Part shown: positions 33,722 through 42,779 of the stretch, piece by piece
Layout of the letters: each line of letters opens with the position of its first letter
Numbering within the stretch: the first letter of the stretch is position 1
Assembly (NCBI GenBank): GCA_964398355.1
Contig: CAYNMM010000120.1
Location: 1-59,577 of the forward strand
Length of the DNA: 59,577 bases
Direction of reading: 5' to 3'
Origin: WFZT01 sp964398355
GTDB taxonomy: Bacteria; Hydrothermota; Hydrothermia; B15-G9; WFZT01
The notes under the pieces: model-generated
The model's database searches: none
What the model was told of the DNA's origin: nothing
Seen by the model: only the letters and a program-made list of their open reading frames with translations
Translations under genes and position numbers: made by a program

Positions 33722-35143
33722 TTAATAGATGCCTATCACCCTATTTTTCCCAGCTTCTTTAGCTTTGAGCAAGGCAGAATCTGCTCTTTCAAGAATTTGT
33801 TCTGGCCTTTTATCTGTTGGTCTGTAGGATGTAACGCCAATACTGATAGTAGGTTTTATAACTTTTTTACCCACTCTTATTTCGAGTTCTTTATTAACTG
33901 CTCTTAAAAGCCTATGAGCAACCTGCATCGCTTCACTCATAGGCACATTGGGAAGCACAAGTACGAATTCTTCACCTCCCACTCTACCAATGATATCATA
34001 GGGACGTGTAGTTCTTTTGACAAGATCAATAAATGCTTTTAAAACTTTATCCCCAACAAGATGTCCGTAATTATCGTTTATTTTTTTAAAATCATCAAAA
34101 TCCATATACAGAATAGACAATGTTTTTTGTTCGCGACGACACTCATTTAATTCCTCTTCGATTCTCCTCAGAGTGTATTCTCTTGTAAAAGCTCCGGTTA
34201 ATGGATCTATAACCACGAGATCCTTTATCTTTCCGAGTAAAGAAATAACCTTGTCAATCTCTTTATCACTGAGTTCGTCGAGGGATCGCGACATTTTTTC
34301 AAATTCTTCAATCTTAAAAAGTGACAGATACTCAAGCAGGCTGGCAAGTGGGTGTAGCTTTCTTCTCATGTTATACTTGAAAGCCTCAATCGTAATCAGG
34401 AGAGTTACAAACATAGCAAGTACAAATACTGTAATTACCCAGCCTATATATTCTTTCAGATTTCTCAGTACGTCTCCAACACTTATGGGATTCTTGTATA
34501 GAACGAATAATTTCTCATTCAAGGGATACGATGGAGAAAGCTTTACAAATGGTCCTTTGTAATTGTTTAACTTCGTTGTCATGTAAATCCTATTCCTCAA
34601 CGCAGATGGCATATTAATGTACAGAGTGGGATAAAGTGTTTCACCGACAATTATTCCTTTACCACCGTAAGATCTAACTCCCACAAGGTAAATCGATGAC
34701 ATTGAATTTGATGTATCACCTATAAAATAAAAGAAAAAATAATTATTTTGCTTCTCCCTTAATGCCCCACCGTAATATTTCACAAGGACGTTATAAAGTT
34801 CAGTTGAATCAAATGAAAATTGGTACTTATATCTGTAAATGGCCCTCCTCTTTTTCAAATCAAATATTCCAACAAGATCCACTGTAGATGATAAAAGAGG
34901 GTCATTTTCAAATTTCTTCAATAGAGGTTTTCCCTCAGGCACATTCAAAAGAACTTTTGAAAGGAAGCTTTTTTGATTGGCAAAATAGGAAGTAATTGCC
35001 TCGTGCATATATTCGATCTCTTTTTTTTGTATTTCTGTAGAAATTTCGCGTCGCGCTGCCATCTGAATGACAACGAACACGAGGAAAACGGTAATAAACC
35101 CCCCAATAATAGGAAGGATAAGATTTTGATATAGTTTCTCCAT
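33722..35143 (-). CDS. Membrane-bound diguanylate cyclase
   Basis: The protein has 473 residues and should make cyclic di-GMP. Helix 1 spans about 9-29 and helix 2 about 233-253, bracketing a ~200-residue extracytoplasmic sensor domain. A helical linker leads to a GGDEF domain that begins near 310 (IDPLTGAFTREYT). The active-site motif GGEEF is at 389-393. An RPYD inhibitory-site motif five residues upstream suggests product inhibition. No SD is visible before the ATG. It is the last gene of the minus-strand run from lipA. Confidence 0.9.
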   Translation of the reverse strand: MEKLYQNLILPIIGGFITVFLVFVVIQMAARREISTEIQKKEIEYMHEAITSYFANQKSFLSKVLLNVPEGKPLLKKFENDPLLSSTVDLVGIFDLKKRRAIYRYKYQFSFDSTELYNVLVKYYGGALREKQNNYFFFYFIGDTSNSMSSIYLVGVRSYGGKGIIVGETLYPTLYINMPSALRNRIYMTTKLNNYKGPFVKLSPSYPLNEKLFVLYKNPISVGDVLRNLKEYIGWVITVFVLAMFVTLLITIEAFKYNMRRKLHPLASLLEYLSLFKIEEFEKMSRSLDELSDKEIDKVISLLGKIKDLVVIDPLTGAFTREYTLRRIEEELNECRREQKTLSILYMDFDDFKKINDNYGHLVGDKVLKAFIDLVKRTTRPYDIIGRVGGEEFVLVLPNVPMSEAMQVAHRLLRAVNKELEIRVGKKVIKPTISIGVTSYRPTDKRPEQILERADSALLKAKEAGKNRVIGIY

Positions 35144-35165
35144 AAATTGAATTAAACTACATCAT

Positions 35166-35462
35166 TTAATCTTCATCTTTCACAAAACCTAACTTTTTCT
35201 GTTCAATACCATGTAACTTGATCTCACCAAATCTTTCCTCATATTTTTTGATATTATCCTGGAGAGCTTTTAATAAAAGTTTTGCATGTTGTGGTGTCAT
35301 TATAATTCTTGAGACAATTTTTGCTTTCGGAAGTCCAGGCATCATTCTCGCAAAGTCAAGAATGATTTCAGAGGGTGAGTGAGTGATCATCACAAGATTA
35401 GAGTAGACTCCCTGCCCCATATTTTCATCCAGATCGAGCTGAATTTGTTGTGGTTGTTGCAT
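35166..35462 (-). CDS. DUF3467 protein
   Basis: This is a 98-residue protein with the family core GQGVYSNLVMITHSPSEIILDF and MTPQHAKLLLKALQDNIKKYE. I start it at MQQPQQIQLDL because AAAAAGGAGG lies upstream of that ATG. The longer frame (114 aa) overlaps the aldo/keto reductase. The protein is acidic at the end (KDED) and has no membrane helix. Function unknown. It is seated in an operon of mixed content. Confidence 0.75.
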   Translation of the reverse strand: MQQPQQIQLDLDENMGQGVYSNLVMITHSPSEIILDFARMMPGLPKAKIVSRIIMTPQHAKLLLKALQDNIKKYEERFGEIKLHGIEQKKLGFVKDED

Positions 35463-35490
35463 TTTTAAATCCTCCTTTTTAAATTTTTTC

Positions 35491-36462
35491 TTAAAATTTA
35501 CTAACATCATCGAGCTCCACCATTAGTTCAGGTGGGATTTTTATCTCCACAGCTTTCAGGTTTTCCATCAGCTGCTCCACGGTATTTGCACCTATTATCG
35601 GACTTGTAATGTAGGACTTATTTAGAAGCCATGCAAGAGAAATCTGTGCTGGAGAGGCTCCAAGCTTACCGGCAACCTCAATGACCTTATTAAGAATTGA
35701 GAATGCTCTCTCATTAAAATATCTATCCTGTATGGATTTTGCCCGTGCTGAAGAAGGCAACGGAGAATCTTTCCTATACTTTCCAGTTAAAAAGCCCGCA
35801 GCAAGCGGAGAATACGGGATCACAGCCATTCCATATTTTTTCACTGCGGGTAATACGTTGCTCTCAAAATCTTCTCTGTCAACAATATTATACCGAGGTT
35901 GAATGGATACAAATTTTTCATAATTGTGCAATTGGCTAATTAACATAGCCTCTTCAATTAATTGACTGGAAAAATTTGACAACCCTATATAATTAATCTT
36001 TCCTTCAGAAATCAGGTCATCCAGGGTTCTGAGGGTTTCTTCCATAGGAGTTGATGGATCAGGCCAATGTAATTGATAAAGATCAATTATTTCTACTTTC
36101 AATCTTTTAAGACTATCTTCTACAGCCTTTCTAATATGGTAACGTGAAAGGCCCTCTCCATTGGGGCCATCCCACATCCTCCCTCTTACTTTTGTAGCAA
36201 TTACTATCTGATTTCTCACGCCCCTATCTCTCATCCACTCTCCAATAATCTCTTCGGCAACACCTCCTGGATTACCCTTGGCCCACCTTGAGTATACATC
36301 AGCTGTGTCGATAAAATTCCCACCTGATTCGAAATAAGCATCAAGTACTTCAAAAGACTGTTTTTTGTCTGCCGTCCATCCAAATTGCATTGTACCCAAA
36401 CAAATAGGAGACACTTTTAATCCACTAAAGCCGAATTTCCTTTCCTTACCTTCCAAAACCAT
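35491..36462 (-). CDS. Aldo/keto reductase
   Basis: This 323-residue NADPH-dependent oxidoreductase has the TIM-barrel fold of the family. The catalytic tetrad is visible in FIDTADVYS (D and Y), IATKVRG (K) and YQLHWPDP (H). The C-terminal cofactor site is PIIGANTVEQL. The N-terminal GLKVSPICLGTMQFG matches the YajO/YghZ-like subgroup. It overlaps the upstream LytR_C-like gene by 17 bases. The physiological substrate cannot be predicted. Confidence 0.92.
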   Translation of the reverse strand: MVLEGKERKFGFSGLKVSPICLGTMQFGWTADKKQSFEVLDAYFESGGNFIDTADVYSRWAKGNPGGVAEEIIGEWMRDRGVRNQIVIATKVRGRMWDGPNGEGLSRYHIRKAVEDSLKRLKVEIIDLYQLHWPDPSTPMEETLRTLDDLISEGKINYIGLSNFSSQLIEEAMLISQLHNYEKFVSIQPRYNIVDREDFESNVLPAVKKYGMAVIPYSPLAAGFLTGKYRKDSPLPSSARAKSIQDRYFNERAFSILNKVIEVAGKLGASPAQISLAWLLNKSYITSPIIGANTVEQLMENLKAVEIKIPPELMVELDDVSKF

Positions 36463-36889
36463 ATCTTTCCTCCACTCTTGTCATAATCTTTCTGTAATCT
36501 TTACCAATGATAAGGGAGACTTTTACTATAGAATCTTCATCCAGACTATAATAAATCTTTGAAACTCCTATCAACTCTGCAACAATTTTCGCATTCTTCA
36601 TAGTTGAATCCCTTCTATCAACAACATAGGTAAATCCAATTGTATCCGGGACTTTCCCCGAATACACAACATCGAAATTCATCATTGTGAAAAAGTTTTT
36701 TATGAATTTTAATACTGAATCATGTTTTTCGCCAGTTGCATCAAGAATTTCCAACTGTATATTATTAAAAACGATTTTTGACAATTTTTCCACCTTTCTC
36801 GCGTTTATATTTTGATATGCTGAATATATCATCGTCAGTGCGAAAAAGGTTAATGCCAAAATAAATGTCATCGCTACTACCTTTTTCAT
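36446..36889 (-). CDS. LytR C-terminal-domain-like protein (147 aa)
   Basis: An N-terminal membrane helix (about 6-23) is followed by a short linker. A ~95-residue domain follows, whose pattern (LEILDATGEK near residue 48, then FDVVYSGKVPDTIGFTYVVDR, A-x-x-VAELIGV and VSLIIGKDY) matches the LytR_C domain found at the end of LytR-CpsA-Psr proteins. Here the domain stands alone on a membrane anchor. It overlaps the helicase by 4 bases and the reductase by 17. Possibly a cell-envelope factor. The call is by pattern recognition only. Confidence 0.65.
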   Translation of the reverse strand: MKKVVAMTFILALTFFALTMIYSAYQNINARKVEKLSKIVFNNIQLEILDATGEKHDSVLKFIKNFFTMMNFDVVYSGKVPDTIGFTYVVDRRDSTMKNAKIVAELIGVSKIYYSLDEDSIVKVSLIIGKDYRKIMTRVEERYGFGR

Positions 36890-38976
36890 ACCTTCCTCAA
36901 TTTGTTTGAATCTTCTCTTATTTTTTTAATTCCTACCTGAAACCTGATCTCAACCTTACCATCTGACACACTTAAAACTCTTCCAAATCCAAACAGATTA
37001 TGGTATACATTGTCACCGGCCCTGAATCTCTCGCCCTGTATATGCGATGAAGTATAAACTTCGCTATCACCATTTCTTTCCATCACATCCTCTGGAATTT
37101 CTCTCACAAATCTTGAAACTGAGAGCACGGAGTTTGGCCTGATCGATCTCCTTGAAGCAAAAGAGAGAATCACTTTTTCCTTTGCCCTTGTTAGTGCTAC
37201 ATGAAACAATCTTCTTTCTTCCTCCAATTCATAATCATTACCAAAACTCGATATATGAGGGAAAACAGTTTCCTCAAGTCCAGTAACAAAAACAATCGGG
37301 AACTCAAGTCCTTTTGCATTGTGAACAGTCATCATTGTCACTATGTTATCTTTATTATCCCATTCATCAATATCAGTTAAAAGCGAAATAGACGTAATGT
37401 AATTTTCAATTCCTGGGTCTTCAACATCTTCAACAAACCTTGCTATGGAACCAAGAAGAGCATTTATATTCTCAAGCTTACTTTCTGCCTCAATTGAGTT
37501 TCCACCAAATGTCGATATAATGTAAGAAGGATATTCCATCAAAGATACCATTTTTTTGGCAACATCATAAGCATTATGCTCTCTGGCATACTCCTTCATA
37601 AAAACCATGTTTTCATAAAATTCTCTCATTCTTATTCTTGTGTTTGCCCTTATACCTCCAAAATTTTCAGCAAACTGTAATGTTTCAAACAGGCTGAAAT
37701 TATTTCTTGAAGCAAATTCCCTCAGAAATTCAATGGTTTTCTTGCCAATTCCTCTCGGTGGGACATTTATTATTCTCAGGAGAGAAATCTCGTCCTTTGG
37801 ATTCACAAGAACTTTTAAATACGCGAGTATATCCTTTATTTCTTTCCTTTCATAGAATTTTATGCCACCAACGATTGTGTAAGGAATATTATAATTTCTC
37901 AAAACTTGCTCAAAACTTCTTGACTGAGCGTTGGTGCGGTAAAGAATTACAAAATCTTTATATGGTCTTCCGGAGTTATAGATATATTCAACAACTTTTT
38001 CTGCTTCGTCCATCTCGTCAAATGCTGAGATTAGCGTAATTTTTTCCCCTTCGGGATTTCTGGTCCACAAAGTCTTACCTCTTCTATACCTGTTTTTTGC
38101 AATAACATTTGTGGCAGCTTTCAGGATGTTTTTCGTAGATCTATAATTCTGTTCCAATCTTATTAATTTTGCCTCAGGGAAATCTTTCTCAAAGTCCAGT
38201 ATATTCCTAATATCTGCCCCCCTAAAACCATAAATGGATTGGTCTTCATCTCCAACTGCAAAAATATTCCTGTGTACTGATGCAAGGTGTAACAATAGCC
38301 TGTATTGGGTTCTGTTTGTGTCTTGATATTCGTCTACATGAACATACCTGAACTTTTCCGCATAATAACTTTTAACCTCCGGGTTCTCCTCAAAAAGCTT
38401 GATTGTTAGAAGCAAAAGATCATCGAAATCAAGGGCATTGTTTTCCTTCATCAGTTGCTCATACTTCTTTATCAAGTTCAATTCTTCTGTATCTTCCGGG
38501 ATATAGGAACCATTTTTATAGGCTGAAATATGTGCTACTAATTTTTGTGGCTTTATCTTACCATTGTTTTCAAGGAAATTTTTTATAAGATTCTTTTGAT
38601 CAGTTCTGTCGTAAATAGTAAAATTGGGGCTATATCCGAGTAATTTTGCATGTCTCCTTAAAATCCTTGCACATAAAGAGTGGAATGTGCCGATCCACAT
38701 CTGGGATATGTCTATTCCAATAAGATTCTCAATACGCTCTTTCATTTCTTGAGCAGCTTTGTTTGTAAATGTGGCTGCATAAATTTCGTAGGGATTTACT
38801 CCTAAAACCCCGATGAGGTATGCAATTCTATATGTAAGAACACGAGTTTTACCCGATCCAGCACCGGCTATTACAAGAATTGGCCCATCAACATGCAAAA
38901 CTGCCTCCTTTTGCTCTGGATTCAAGTCTTTTAAAAGTATTTCTGGATCAATCCTTCTTAAGGTAAACATCATCAA
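36886..38976 (-). CDS. UvrD/PcrA-type DNA helicase
   Basis: This is a 696-residue 3'-5' SF1A helicase for nucleotide-excision repair and clearing replication blocks. LNPEQKEAV is the Q motif, GAGSGKT the Walker A near residue 38 and VHVDEYQDTN the Walker B. GDEDQSIYGFRGA and the LEQNYRS motif IV follow, then TVHNAKGLEFPIVFV and LFHVALTRAK (motifs V and VI). The C-terminal interaction domain is short compared with the E. coli enzyme. It overlaps lipA by 4 bases. Confidence 0.94.
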   Translation of the reverse strand: MMMFTLRRIDPEILLKDLNPEQKEAVLHVDGPILVIAGAGSGKTRVLTYRIAYLIGVLGVNPYEIYAATFTNKAAQEMKERIENLIGIDISQMWIGTFHSLCARILRRHAKLLGYSPNFTIYDRTDQKNLIKNFLENNGKIKPQKLVAHISAYKNGSYIPEDTEELNLIKKYEQLMKENNALDFDDLLLLTIKLFEENPEVKSYYAEKFRYVHVDEYQDTNRTQYRLLLHLASVHRNIFAVGDEDQSIYGFRGADIRNILDFEKDFPEAKLIRLEQNYRSTKNILKAATNVIAKNRYRRGKTLWTRNPEGEKITLISAFDEMDEAEKVVEYIYNSGRPYKDFVILYRTNAQSRSFEQVLRNYNIPYTIVGGIKFYERKEIKDILAYLKVLVNPKDEISLLRIINVPPRGIGKKTIEFLREFASRNNFSLFETLQFAENFGGIRANTRIRMREFYENMVFMKEYAREHNAYDVAKKMVSLMEYPSYIISTFGGNSIEAESKLENINALLGSIARFVEDVEDPGIENYITSISLLTDIDEWDNKDNIVTMMTVHNAKGLEFPIVFVTGLEETVFPHISSFGNDYELEEERRLFHVALTRAKEKVILSFASRRSIRPNSVLSVSRFVREIPEDVMERNGDSEVYTSSHIQGERFRAGDNVYHNLFGFGRVLSVSDGKVEIRFQVGIKKIREDSNKLRKV

Positions 38977-39836
38977 CCTCTAACGACTGATTTAATAAAA
39001 AATTCAGCTGCTTTGTATGAGCTTCTAACAAGTGGACCTGAAGCGACATATCTAAATCCCAGAGCAAGACCAATTTCCTCGAACCTCCTGAATTCGTCTG
39101 GCGAGACAAATCTCTTTACAGGAAAATGTCTTGGTGTGGGTCTCAAATACTGTCCAAGAGTGAAAAAATCGACATCAATTTCTCGAAGATCCCTCATAGC
39201 TTCGATAACCTCTTCTTCTGTTTCTCCGAGTCCAAGCATAATACTGGATTTTGTGTAAATTTCCGGATCAAACTTTTTCGCCTGTTTCAACACCTTCAGA
39301 GATTTATCATAGGAAAATCTTTTGTCCCTCACAATGGGAGTTAATCTCCTCACTGTTTCAATGTTGTGCCCAAGCACATCAGGCCCTGCTTCAACCACAA
39401 CTCTCAATCCATCGTCTACATAGTCTGGAATTAAAACTTCGATTATAGCATCTGGTGCAGACTTCCTAATCTCTCTTATAGTTCTTGCGAAATGATTTGC
39501 TCCTCCATCCTCAAGATCATCTCGATTGACTGAGGTAAGTACAACGTAATCAAGCTCCATTTCCCTTACAGCCATTGCAACTCTTTGTGGCTCATCCTCC
39601 TCCAGAAATCCATGAGGATTACCTGTTCTTGTCGCACAGAATTTACAAGATCTTGTGCATGTATCACCAAGAATCATGAAAGTAGCAGTACCACTTCCCC
39701 AACATTCGCCGATATTGGGACATCTTGCCTCTTCACAAACCGTATGTAAATGGTAGTGTCTGATAATTGACTTTACATCCGAAAACTCGCCACTTCCAGG
39801 CAATTTGACCTTTAACCATTCAGGCTTCCTTTCCAT
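38973..39836 (-). CDS. lipA: Lipoyl synthase LipA
   Basis: This is a 287-residue radical-SAM enzyme that inserts two sulfurs into protein-bound octanoate. The auxiliary cluster motif C-x4-C-x5-C is seen in CEEARCPNIGEC, the radical-SAM motif in CTRSCKFC, and the C-terminal RSSY motif in VRSSYKAAEF. The start has a TAGGAGTG site. It stands 74 bases after lipB in the same direction. Lipoate serves the glycine cleavage H protein, consistent with gcvPB in this window. Confidence 0.95.
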   Translation of the reverse strand: MERKPEWLKVKLPGSGEFSDVKSIIRHYHLHTVCEEARCPNIGECWGSGTATFMILGDTCTRSCKFCATRTGNPHGFLEEDEPQRVAMAVREMELDYVVLTSVNRDDLEDGGANHFARTIREIRKSAPDAIIEVLIPDYVDDGLRVVVEAGPDVLGHNIETVRRLTPIVRDKRFSYDKSLKVLKQAKKFDPEIYTKSSIMLGLGETEEEVIEAMRDLREIDVDFFTLGQYLRPTPRHFPVKRFVSPDEFRRFEEIGLALGFRYVASGPLVRSSYKAAEFFIKSVVRG

Positions 39837-39910
39837 TTTTACACTCCTATAATTATGATAAGTCGAATACTTTGCTCGATAAAGTATGGAGTTAAAAACT
39901 GTCTAATCGA

Positions 39911-40558
39911 CTACAAAACACGAAGTGGATTGGTCTCCCAGTTCGAAATAAGAATTTCAGTCAGTTCCTTCTTAATTTTATCAAAATTTACCTTACTACC
40001 GAGTAATTGTCTCATGGAAGCTGTTCCCTTACCTCTAATGCCGCAAGGAATGATTAAATCGAAAAATCTCAAATCTGTATTTACATTCAAAGCAAATCCA
40101 TGGTAAGTAACGCTATCGCTTAGTGCAAGTCCTATAGCAGCTATTTTTTTGTTACCAACCCATACTCCGATTTCTCTGTCATTTTTACTTGCCTCAATAC
40201 CATACCGAGCAAGCAATTCGATAATCGAGTCTTCCAAATAATAAACAAACCTTCTAAGTCCGCCGATATGTCCTCTAATTTTAAATATCAGATAACCTAC
40301 AAGTTGACCAGGGCCGTGGTAAGTAACATCACCCCCACGATCTACTGAATAAATCTCCACTCCTTTATTTTTTAGAATTTCTTTTGAAACCTTTATATTA
40401 TCCTCATTTCCATGCTTGCCGAGAGTAATGACATGGGGGTGCTCAACAAGTATCAATGTATCACCAATCAGGTCTTTTTTTCTTTTATCCACAAGTTCAA
40501 GCTGAAATTTCCAAACATCCTTATAACCTGACAATCCAAGATCCAGGACATTTACCAT
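39911..40558 (-). CDS. lipB: Octanoyltransferase LipB
   Basis: This 215-residue enzyme moves octanoate from acyl carrier protein to target lysines, the first step of lipoate synthesis. LVEHPHVITLGKHG, DRGGDVTYHGPGQLVGY, the lysine in NKKIAAIG and the catalytic cysteine in IIPCGIRG are all present. It overlaps the DUF4139 gene by 7 bases, so it is the last gene of the dnaX-lipB run. Confidence 0.94.
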   Translation of the reverse strand: MVNVLDLGLSGYKDVWKFQLELVDKRKKDLIGDTLILVEHPHVITLGKHGNEDNIKVSKEILKNKGVEIYSVDRGGDVTYHGPGQLVGYLIFKIRGHIGGLRRFVYYLEDSIIELLARYGIEASKNDREIGVWVGNKKIAAIGLALSDSVTYHGFALNVNTDLRFFDLIIPCGIRGKGTASMRQLLGSKVNFDKIKKELTEILISNWETNPLRVL

Positions 40559-41871
40559 GTCTGTCTGACTCTGTACACGAGTTCCGTCTTGTCATGTGCT
40601 TTTACAGGTACCACAAATTCTACTGTATATGCATCTTTCAACTGAGGAGGATGAGTTGACTGAACAATCTCCCAGAACCCGTAAAAATGGTCAATCACGT
40701 GAACTGTCACATCTTTATCTTTGAAATTATTTATAACCACTTTGATATCTTCTTCCTGCTCTCTCTCCGACAATTTATAACGTTTCAAAATTGTTCTTTT
40801 GGCTTTAATATCGAACGCATCTCCCACGTATAAATTAACCTCACCCTTCACAGGAGTATGAGATATCCTGTCTTCACCGAGAAATTCTTTAGCTCCACTC
40901 GCTCCAACTTTGAAAATTTTGACTTTCCCCTCAGGCAATGCAACCCCAAGACCATGGATTTTTGAATTTTTAAACTTCAGAATTACCTTCACGTTCTCTC
41001 CACGACCATCGAATTGGTAAATCTTCTCAAATTTTACTTTTTTGTCTGAGATAAAATTAATTTGTTTCTTCTCATTATTTTTCAATGTTGTGGGGAAGTC
41101 TATAGAATAAGTGTGATATTCAAACATTTTTCCGGGTGTTACCGGTGGGCCACCAGCTGTTTCAGGGGCACCTGCAATTTTCATAGCTGGACCGTACACC
41201 TGACGCTTACCACCAACTCTATGAATTTTACCAGCCACCAGCATTATCTTTGCATCATTAAAATTTGTACCACTCTGATTGTCGATCGATATCCATGCAC
41301 TAAAGTCAAGACTATCCCCCTTGATAATACCAATGTACTCCGCTGCCCAGTTGAGACCTTCCGTGAGGTAAGATAATTTCATCTGTCTTGTTCCACTATC
41401 CTGTGAAACTGTTTTCAGAACTATTGTTGGTGTAGTTAGCACATCGGATGGCAAATTATCCATGTTAATTTGAACAACATTATCATGCCTGATAATTGTT
41501 GTTCTCTCCTGTTGTTTAAGAATAATCATAGAGGGATCATAGTAAATCAGGGTTCCTGTTAATACAGTACCTCCTTTTAAAATAACATCAATGGTTTTCC
41601 CCTTCAATTTGCCCAACAACTTATCGATTGTAGCGAGATCGTATTCATAGTTTTCTTCCAGAATTTTCGTCCCGGGTATCTCTACCCTCACACTCGTTGG
41701 ATCGATTTTCTGAGCAACGCCCTTTATTTCCAGAATAGATGTATCGGGTAAAACATGAATTGTTCTGGTCTCATTAACAAGACCTATACCCTGATTATAA
41801 ATTGTTAGTCTTACCCCACCAAAAAGTAGAGAAGTGGAAAGAAATAATGGTATATTTAAAAATTTTTTCAT
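40552..41871 (-). CDS. Exported DUF4139-type protein
   Basis: The protein has 439 residues with a signal peptide MKKFLNIPLFLSTSLLFGG. The N-terminal region (LTIYNQGIGLVNETRTIHVLPDTSILEIKGV split over 25-60) and the C-terminal VVINNFKDKDVTVHVIDHF resemble DUF4139/mucoidy-inhibitor-like proteins, rich in β-strands. I start at the ATG at 41871, because AAGGAGGTG lies just upstream. The longer frame adds eight residues without a better site. It is placed between recR and lipB with tight spacing but has no evident shared function. Confidence 0.7.
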   Translation of the reverse strand: MKKFLNIPLFLSTSLLFGGVRLTIYNQGIGLVNETRTIHVLPDTSILEIKGVAQKIDPTSVRVEIPGTKILEENYEYDLATIDKLLGKLKGKTIDVILKGGTVLTGTLIYYDPSMIILKQQERTTIIRHDNVVQINMDNLPSDVLTTPTIVLKTVSQDSGTRQMKLSYLTEGLNWAAEYIGIIKGDSLDFSAWISIDNQSGTNFNDAKIMLVAGKIHRVGGKRQVYGPAMKIAGAPETAGGPPVTPGKMFEYHTYSIDFPTTLKNNEKKQINFISDKKVKFEKIYQFDGRGENVKVILKFKNSKIHGLGVALPEGKVKIFKVGASGAKEFLGEDRISHTPVKGEVNLYVGDAFDIKAKRTILKRYKLSEREQEEDIKVVINNFKDKDVTVHVIDHFYGFWEIVQSTHPPQLKDAYTVEFVVPVKAHDKTELVYRVRQTW

Positions 41872-41884
41872 GGTAAACACCTCC

Positions 41885-42481
41885 TTAAAGTTCACGACGA
41901 CCCTGAATAGCCTCTTTCAATGTCAGGGCATCAGAGAAAGAAAGATCTATTCCTGTGGGTAAACCTCTTGCTATCCTTGTAACTTTAACATCAACCCCTT
42001 TTAACTTTTCCTTAATGTATATAGACGTTGTATCTCCCTCAATTGTGGGAGACAGGGCAAGAATAACCTCTTTTATATGCTCTTCTTTAATTCTTTCGAC
42101 AAGGTCTTCTATATAGAGATCATCCGGGCCAATACCATGGAGAGGAGAAATTACCCCCCCGAGGACATGATATTTACCCTCAAAAAAACCAGATTTTTCA
42201 ATTAAGAACACATCCTGTGGTCTTTCTACCACGCATATTACTTCCTGGTTTCTGGTCGGATCCGTACAGATAGGACATGGATCAACATCTGTAATCACGT
42301 GACATACAGAACAAAAAGTAAGCACTTCATTGGCATCTGTTAAAACTTCTATCAGTGAATTGAGCTCATCAGGACGTTTCAGAAGATGAAAAGCTATCCT
42401 CTCTGCGGATCTTTCACCAATTCCAGGTAACTTCTTGAGAGTTTCAATTAGCTTACGAAGGGATAAGGGGACCCACATCAC
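41885..42481 (-). CDS. recR: Recombination protein RecR
   Basis: This 198-residue DNA-repair protein joins RecO/RecF at gaps. The N-terminal LPGIGERSAERIAFHLL helix-hairpin-helix, the zinc finger with C-x2-C and C-x2-C (CSVCHVITDVDPCPIC) and the Toprim segment ALSPTIEGDTTSIYI are normal for the family. It overlaps ybaB by 29 bases. The in-frame M2 at 42478 is an alternative start. dnaX-ybaB-recR is a widely conserved order. Confidence 0.95.
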   Translation of the reverse strand: MMWVPLSLRKLIETLKKLPGIGERSAERIAFHLLKRPDELNSLIEVLTDANEVLTFCSVCHVITDVDPCPICTDPTRNQEVICVVERPQDVFLIEKSGFFEGKYHVLGGVISPLHGIGPDDLYIEDLVERIKEEHIKEVILALSPTIEGDTTSIYIKEKLKGVDVKVTRIARGLPTGIDLSFSDALTLKEAIQGRREL

Positions 42482-42779
42482 CTAAATCTCTCCCAAGATC
42501 ACCAAGCACCTTCTGCATTTCCTCCGAAGCTGCTTCCTGAGCCTTTCTTTTTGCTTCACTCAAGGCAGACAGGAGTAAATCGTGAAGCATTTTCTTGTCA
42601 TTCAACAATTCATCATCAAAATCTATATCGAGCACGTTCTGCTGTGCATCCATCACAACCTTTACCATCCCACCTCCAACCTCAACCTCAATTTTCCTGT
42701 TTTGTAAAGCTTTCTGCAACTCATCCAGCTTACTTTTTAAAGCAAACATATTTTTCAAAGTTTCCGCAAATTTAAACAT
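42453..42779 (-). CDS. ybaB: YbaB/EbfC nucleoid-associated protein
   Basis: This 108-residue DNA-binding protein forms dimers with a helical N-terminal part and the core VEVGGGMVKVVMDAQQNVLDIDFDD, the usual YbaB pattern. It lies between dnaX (8-base overlap) and recR (29-base overlap), the standard arrangement. Confidence 0.93.
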   Translation of the reverse strand: MFKFAETLKNMFALKSKLDELQKALQNRKIEVEVGGGMVKVVMDAQQNVLDIDFDDELLNDKKMLHDLLLSALSEAKRKAQEAASEEMQKVLGDLGRDLGDVGPLIPS

